Part shown: positions 59,708 to 64,000 of the stretch, in pieces
How positions within the stretch are numbered: position 1 is the first letter of the stretch
How the letters are laid out: each line of letters opens with the position of its first letter
Assembly: GCA_028023455.1 (NCBI GenBank)
Contig: JAQFVV010000186.1
Location: 2,014,700-2,078,699, forward strand
DNA from: Epiperipatus broadwayi
Taxonomy: Eukaryota; Onychophora; Udeonychophora; Euonychophora; Peripatidae
Length of the DNA: 64,000 nt
Reading direction: 5' to 3'
The notes under the pieces: model-generated
Seen by the model: only the letters and a program-made list of their open reading frames with translations
Database searches by the model: none
What the model was told of the DNA's origin: nothing
Made by a program: the position numbers and the translations under genes

Positions 59708-60385
59708 TGAGTTTTCAAGTAAACCAAAATGGCAGCCTCATATATTTTTGATAAATGTACAGTGTCGGGGGCCTATAATCCACTGAAGATGTGTTAGTTG
59801 TTAAATTAAAACAAAATTAATAAATCTATTGTTAAATTTTTAAAAAAAAGGAATAAATTCCGATAAATTTTATTGAGCAGCTTTATTTCAATTTTTTTAC
59901 TTATAATGTGGGAAGCGATGAGATGCATGACACATTGTTGTACAATACTTTGGTTCAATTCAGCATTTTTTTTTTTTTTTGTTAGCAGGTTTTTCTTAAA
60001 TTGTCACAATTATAAAAATTTTTAATGTTCCTATCACAGAACTTGATGCCGTAGACTATTTCCAAAGGTCCATGATACTACCCTCCTGAAAAGTGTGCTG
60101 GTCACAATATGATTGCACACTGCTGACATGAATAAAGTGTAAATATTATTTTTATATATTTTTTCATTTTTCTGTTAAGAAGTTAATCCAAAAAAAAAAA
60201 ACTAAATATTGTAATTAATTTTTCCACAATGATTTTTTTTTTTAAATAACAGTAATAAAAAAATGAAATGTAAATATTAAATACGACATTTCCTAGCAAG
60301 CATTTTTTTGTAAACGTTTTTTGGGGCTCACTGAAACTATAGATTTATCAAAAATACGGGCTGCCATTTTGGTTTATTTGAAAAC
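59708..60385. mobile_element. MITE-like element, copy 2
   Basis: Left end GAGTTTTCAAGTAAACCAAA then ATGGCAGCC; right end GGGCTGCCATTTTGG then TTTATTTGAAAACTT. Same family as 32038-32524. The interior is non-coding. Confidence 0.75.
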
Positions 60386-60389
60386 TTGC

Positions 60390-61020
60390 AAGTACCTTTT
60401 GTTGTAACTTTGATAATGGATTTACTTTGAAACTTTAAAATCATTTCATTAAAAACTGCAATTAATAAATCTTGGGTTTACTGAACATGCAATTTAAGCA
60501 TTTTTTTTTTTCTGGAAGCGCTAAACATTTGGAGTAGATTATGTAATAATAAAAAGTTGCATCAATTGGTTCTAATTGTGACTTCCTGAGTAATTGGCTC
60601 TATAATGATTATTGAAAAAAGCCCACCCCCGATCCCAAAAAAAAACAAATTTGAAATTTGTAGACAGTGGATCTTTAAACTACAAAGTTTATTTTAAAGA
60701 ATTGGAATGTATTGAAAATAAAAATTTATTTGAATAATTATTTCTTTTTCTAAAGCAATTTTTATTTATTTTCATAATAAACAGATTATGGAAAATATTA
60801 AGTTATCTATGAAATGTTTTAATCTTTGCATGATCTAATTTAAAATTGTTTAACACAAAGAATATTTAATAATTAACCGGTTATGTGCATATGAAGATCA
60901 GTAATTAAAGAAAATGGATTTATTACCAAATTCACCACTTCCTTTATTTTACTGTAATGTCTTATATGAATGCAATTTATCCACTATTTTGAACATTTTT
61001 TAGTAAAAACCTTTTATTGT
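60390..61020. other. No recognised gene
   Basis: AT-rich; nothing recognised. Confidence 0.4.
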
Positions 61021-61028
61021 ACTTATAT

Positions 61029-61056
61029 GTTTCGACTGTTCTGCAGTCTTCTTCAG
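61029..61056 (-). ncRNA. PLE hammerhead ribozyme, intact core
   Basis: Minus strand: CUGAAGA, A, stem II GACUG-CAGAA-CAGUC, GAAAC. Core fits the consensus. No PLE coding sequence adjacent. Confidence 0.75.
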
Positions 61057-61948
61057 AGCCAATTTTATTTTGATTTTTTGAAAGTAATAAACAAATGGAT
61101 TTAATTAGAGTATTTTTAGGTCAAAAATAAATTTTCTCAGGTTTTAATATTGGTACCTGTAAAAATTATTTCTTCAGTTCTGATTCTCTAAGAATATCCT
61201 CAATGTTGTAAATCTTAAGATAGTTATGAATAGTGATGTTAAAATATTTAAAAAGGAAAATTCCCCCACTGGAATCATTAATTATAAAATATTTGCTTGG
61301 ATCAAAAACATGATAATCCGTATCACGAATGAGATTTAGTGAGATGTCAAATTTTATTTATTGAATGGATTTTAATTTCCAATTAAGGATTTAAAATCCA
61401 ATCAATTTTTTTTTTTTATGAGACAGAAGTGGATTGTTGGATTGATTTATGTTTACCTGAGACATTTTTGTGATAACAATTTTGTTTGTCAATCTCCAAA
61501 TTGAGTATTAAAAATATTTATATCTGATATTTTTATAACAGTTTTCAACTCAGAAACAAGCTCAAAATAGAAAATAGAACATCAAAATGATGAGCTATAC
61601 CATCTTATGCTTATGTTTTTACTCCTAAGATATTATCTGTGTAAAAACATTTCTATAAAGTGCATGAGTTCAGTGTCAGATTTCAATGAAATTGTGAATA
61701 ATGTCAATAATTTTAATGGAATTTTTTTTTTTTTTTTAAAGTTTTTTCTTAAAGTTCAGGAATTAAACTTAAGTTCATTTTAAAATATTACTATGCTTAT
61801 TTTAGTCAATTAATAAATTTTTTAATTAAATATAGAGAATGGACCAATTTCACGATTATGATTATTACAAAATACAGTATACATCTTAAGTGGACACTTC
61901 ACAATGTAATATATAATATAAAATGAAATTTCTTTCTTTTTGTTTAGG

Positions 61949-61976
61949 GTTTTAATTGTCCAGCAGTCATCTTCAG
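61949..61976 (-). ncRNA. Degenerate PLE hammerhead
   Basis: Minus strand: CUGAAGA, U, GACUG-CUGGA-CAAUU, AAAAC. G12 changed to A and stem II weakened; probably inactive. Confidence 0.55.
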
Positions 61977-62134
61977 ACTATAATATTCAAATATATACAA
62001 TCATATAATTAATGCTTATCTATACATACATTTATATATTAAAAAACATTATGTAATGTTCTATATTATGAATTTAAAAACAATATATTTGTCAATGATT
62101 CCCATAACTATATATCTTTTATGTAATGAGCATT

Positions 62135-62345
62135 AATAGCTCTTAACAAGCTTTTCCGAATATATTCCTATTCTCAGACCAGTTTCTAACTGTGACTGTC
62201 ATCAGTGAGGTAATATGACATTCAGATATTAGATCTAAAAATACCAGCTCAAGATCAGCATTTATTTAATAGTTAACTATTAAGGAGAAAATCTGAAATT
62301 TTCAGATATCTATGTCTTCAAATCCAAGTTTATTAAATTAAGTCA
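62135..62345 (-). mobile_element. Hammerhead repeat, family C/D
   Basis: Contains AGCTCTTAACAAGCTTTTCC, the ribozyme, then CAGATATTAGATCTAAAAAT and CAAGATCAGCATTT, which match 8090-8210. It links the C-type ribozyme to the D-type body. Confidence 0.65.
62158..62223 (-). ncRNA. Hammerhead ribozyme, family C/D, intact core
   Basis: Minus strand: GAAUGUCAUAUUAC-CUCA, CUGAUGA, CAGUCACAGUUA, GAAAC, UG, GUC, cut, UGAG-AAUAGG-AAUAUAUUC. CUCA/UGAG make a four-pair inner stem I and AUAUU/AAUAU plus GAAU/AUUC an outer helix. Stem III is AC/GU. Stem II is short. Confidence 0.75.
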
Positions 62346-62526
62346 CGTGATGTACAACTTGATTTCCTTGCTACATATTTTTATATTTTAAATATAAGTA
62401 TGTTATCTATGTTGAATTTAATGTAATTAGAAAGGATTTGAACTCAGGCTTTTAAGCTCCATATAGCTATCCACTTCACCTTATACAACTGATACACCAG
62501 ACGACATACATATGAAAAAGATAAAT

Positions 62527-62581
62527 GATCTCCAATATACATATTTTATGCTGAACCAGCATTCATCAGTTGGTCCAGATC
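62527..62581 (-). ncRNA. Hammerhead ribozyme, family E, one core change
   Basis: Minus strand: GAUC-UGGA-CCAA, CUGAUGA, perfect six-pair stem II AUGCUG-GUU-CAGCAU, AAAAU, AUGUAUA, UUGG-A-GAUC. The stem pairs well but G12 is A. Confidence 0.65.
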
Positions 62582-62752
62582 TTAATCTCCCACGCTCATA
62601 TATAATCAATTCTCAGTTTGTATTAAGGTAGCAAATCTTTAAACTTTAATGAACAGGCTTCAATCTTCTCCACCCTCCAACTCTTCAGCCATCCATGGCT
62701 TTGAGCATTCCATCATCAGATTTTTAATATATATGTGTGTGGGGGGGATTAT

Positions 62753-62807
62753 GATCTGAATCAACTGATAAGTGCTGGTTCATCACAAAATACATCTATT
62801 GGAGATC
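62753..62807 (+). ncRNA. Degenerate hammerhead, family E
   Basis: GAUC...CAA, CUGAUAA, GUGCUGGUUCAUCAC, AAAAU, ...AUUGG-A-GAUC. G8 and G12 are both changed; inactive by prediction. Confidence 0.5.
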
Positions 62808-63168
62808 ATTTATCTTTTTCACATGTATGTGGTCATGTGAATCAATTATATAGGATGGAGTGGATAGCTGTAGGGAGCTTGAAAGTCTGAGTTCAAATTC
62901 TTTCTAATTATATATCTTTATACATTTTTAATAAATTTATAAATATTAATCTTTTATTTTATTCTTATTTTTAATTGATTTTTTTTTGCATAAACTGTTT
63001 TATATTTTTAATATATTTTTTTCTACATTTTTATGACTTAATTTATTTCTTTTACTTTTAACTATTTCACTATAGTTTTAAACATGTATTAATGAATAAT
63101 AATAACATATAATAACCACATTCCATTCTTTTGACACTTTGAAGCAAAATATATTTATTAATATTACA

Positions 63169-63198
63169 GTTTTGACTATTCCTAGCAGTCTTCGTCAG
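63169..63198 (-). ncRNA. Degenerate PLE hammerhead
   Basis: Minus strand: CUGACGA, A, stem II GACU...AGUC with a longer loop (30 nt overall), AAAAC. G12 is A. Confidence 0.6.
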
Positions 63199-63780
63199 AT
63201 CTACAAAAATTTAAACATTATATTAATACAACCATATTTCATACATATATCTATTAAATTTTTACAATTTTACCAACTTAATTATTAACATAACTTTATT
63301 CATAAAACTTACTATTATATAACTTTAAAATCTACTTTACCCTTTATTTCTATTCTTAGTTATTATCATATTTATATTTATTCACCTTTTTTCTTTTGCC
63401 ATAATTTTATAAATTCAATGTAATATTAATGAAATCTTTCTTATATTACTATATTCATATATTTAACCTTATTTTACATATTACTATATTCACAAATTTA
63501 ACTTTATTTTACATTTCACCTATTATCTTATTCCATTCCTTAGTTCCATTTTATCCATATTTTATTCCTGCTTCTTCCATTTACTTATTTTTATAAAATT
63601 ATTTTAATTTTTATATGTATTTTTATTTTATTTCTTATTATCTACTAAACTGTCTTTACTCCACCATTTTCTATCCCATAATACACTCTAATTTCTTTTT
63701 AATCTATATACAGGTTCCTCTATTATCTATTATACAAACTATTTATTTTATTTCTTATTAGTTTTCACTGTTTATTTTAT

Positions 63781-64000
63781 TTATACTAAGACAGTTTTTA
63801 AACCACTTTCTTTATTAATATTTGGATTTATCTTCTTTATTAAAATTGCCTCCCTTATTTTTCTATCCCTCCTACTACTTGCATAACTTATCATTCTAAT
63901 ATTCTCTTTTTCTAGTTTATGACCTGTCTCCATAAAATGCATATATACCGGTGATCCTCTATCATATTTATGTTGTTTTAACCTAGTATATATTGAATTT
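63781..64000 (-). CDS. PLE GIY-YIG endonuclease C-terminus (partial)
   Basis: An open frame enters from beyond 64000 and ends at TAA (63783-63781) after 72 codons. It reads NSIYTRLKQHKYDRGSPVYM, HFMETGHKLEKENIRMISYA, SSRRDRKIREAILIKKINPN, INKESGLKTVLV. The catalytic Arg (TRL), the ETGH block and the catalytic Glu (REAI) are present, and no stop interrupts the frame, so this copy may be younger than the one at 34746, with which it is clearly related. The RT would lie upstream outside the window. Confidence 0.85.
   Translation of the reverse strand, partial: NSIYTRLKQHKYDRGSPVYMHFMETGHKLEKENIRMISYASSRRDRKIREAILIKKINPNINKESGLKTVLV

Larger units (their letters stand above)
62430..62920. mobile_element. 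Inverted pair of hammerhead repeats, family E
   Basis: A minus copy (62430-62720) and a plus copy (62745-62920) share GATAAATGATCTCCAATA and its complement, and the ribozyme region. The plus copy ends AGGGAGCTTGAAAGTCTGAG, complementary to the start of the minus copy. The 3' ends point outward. Confidence 0.7.
63169..64000 (-). mobile_element. Penelope-like element, 3' part, runs past the window end
   Basis: The minus-strand coding end (63781-64000) is followed by about 600 bp of AT-rich 3' sequence and a hammerhead at 63169-63198. This is the same order, coding then ribozyme, as in the PLE at 34250-35810. Confidence 0.75.

Noticed and set aside
1-64000. CRISPR arrays, bacterial operons or integrated phage
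   Set aside because: No regularly spaced short repeats, no ribosome-binding-site-led genes and no long frames; all recognisable proteins are from eukaryotic transposable elements.

Overview
This window looks like nuclear DNA of an animal with a very AT-rich genome. No bacterial-style genes are visible and no long open reading frame survives. The species cannot be named from the sequence; an AT-rich invertebrate is my best guess. Nearly everything recognisable is transposable-element debris, plus a few short stretches that look like host exons with splice signals.

Layout: 1-4060 Ty3/Gypsy copy (LTR-like ends, gag, protease, integrase) split by a Penelope-like (PLE) fold-back. 4085-4445 LINE fragment. 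5752-6335 two tRNA-derived SINEs. 7020-7200 and 7966-8383 hammerhead-ribozyme (HHR) repeats. 11210-15340 an HHR repeat, a three-armed palindrome of about 850-bp arms, and another HHR repeat. 16560-20283 a fold-back element split by a LINE, itself split by a tandem HHR retrozyme. 24800-28000 two copies of an unnamed repeat. 28255-29960 RTE-type LINE, minus strand. 30236-30580 inverted HHR pair. 32560-35950 a second Gypsy copy containing a PLE with a GIY-YIG domain. 37107-39420 hAT/ZMYM1-like transposase, minus strand. 40080-40380 inverted HHR pair. 42880-45700 a third Gypsy copy. 47530-53945 RTE fragments and an HHR repeat. 54000-61000 mostly unassigned DNA, one SINE, two candidate host exons and a MITE. 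61000-64000 PLE hammerheads, HHR repeats and the 3' part of another PLE.

The outstanding signal is the density and variety of type I hammerhead ribozymes. At least five sequence families occur: A, the 456-nt tandem retrozyme; C; D; E; and P, the PLE ribozyme. In several copies the core CUGANGA...GAAA, stem II, a two-base-pair stem III with GUC or AUA before the cut, and stem I can all be drawn by eye. Seven loci hold two copies in head-to-head inverted orientation with their 3' ends outward, as expected from twin-primed target-primed reverse transcription. The 456-bp retrozyme dimer interrupts a LINE reading frame and is flanked by an 11-13 bp target duplication, so mobility is well supported. 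PLEs in the same window are plausible sources of reverse transcriptase.

Possible host genes: three candidate 3'-terminal exons on the plus strand (1442, 7284, 21645) share acceptor phase, and the first two share an NGID motif. A symmetric plus-strand exon lies at 58427 and a symmetric minus-strand exon at 57581-57709. None could be assigned to a known protein.
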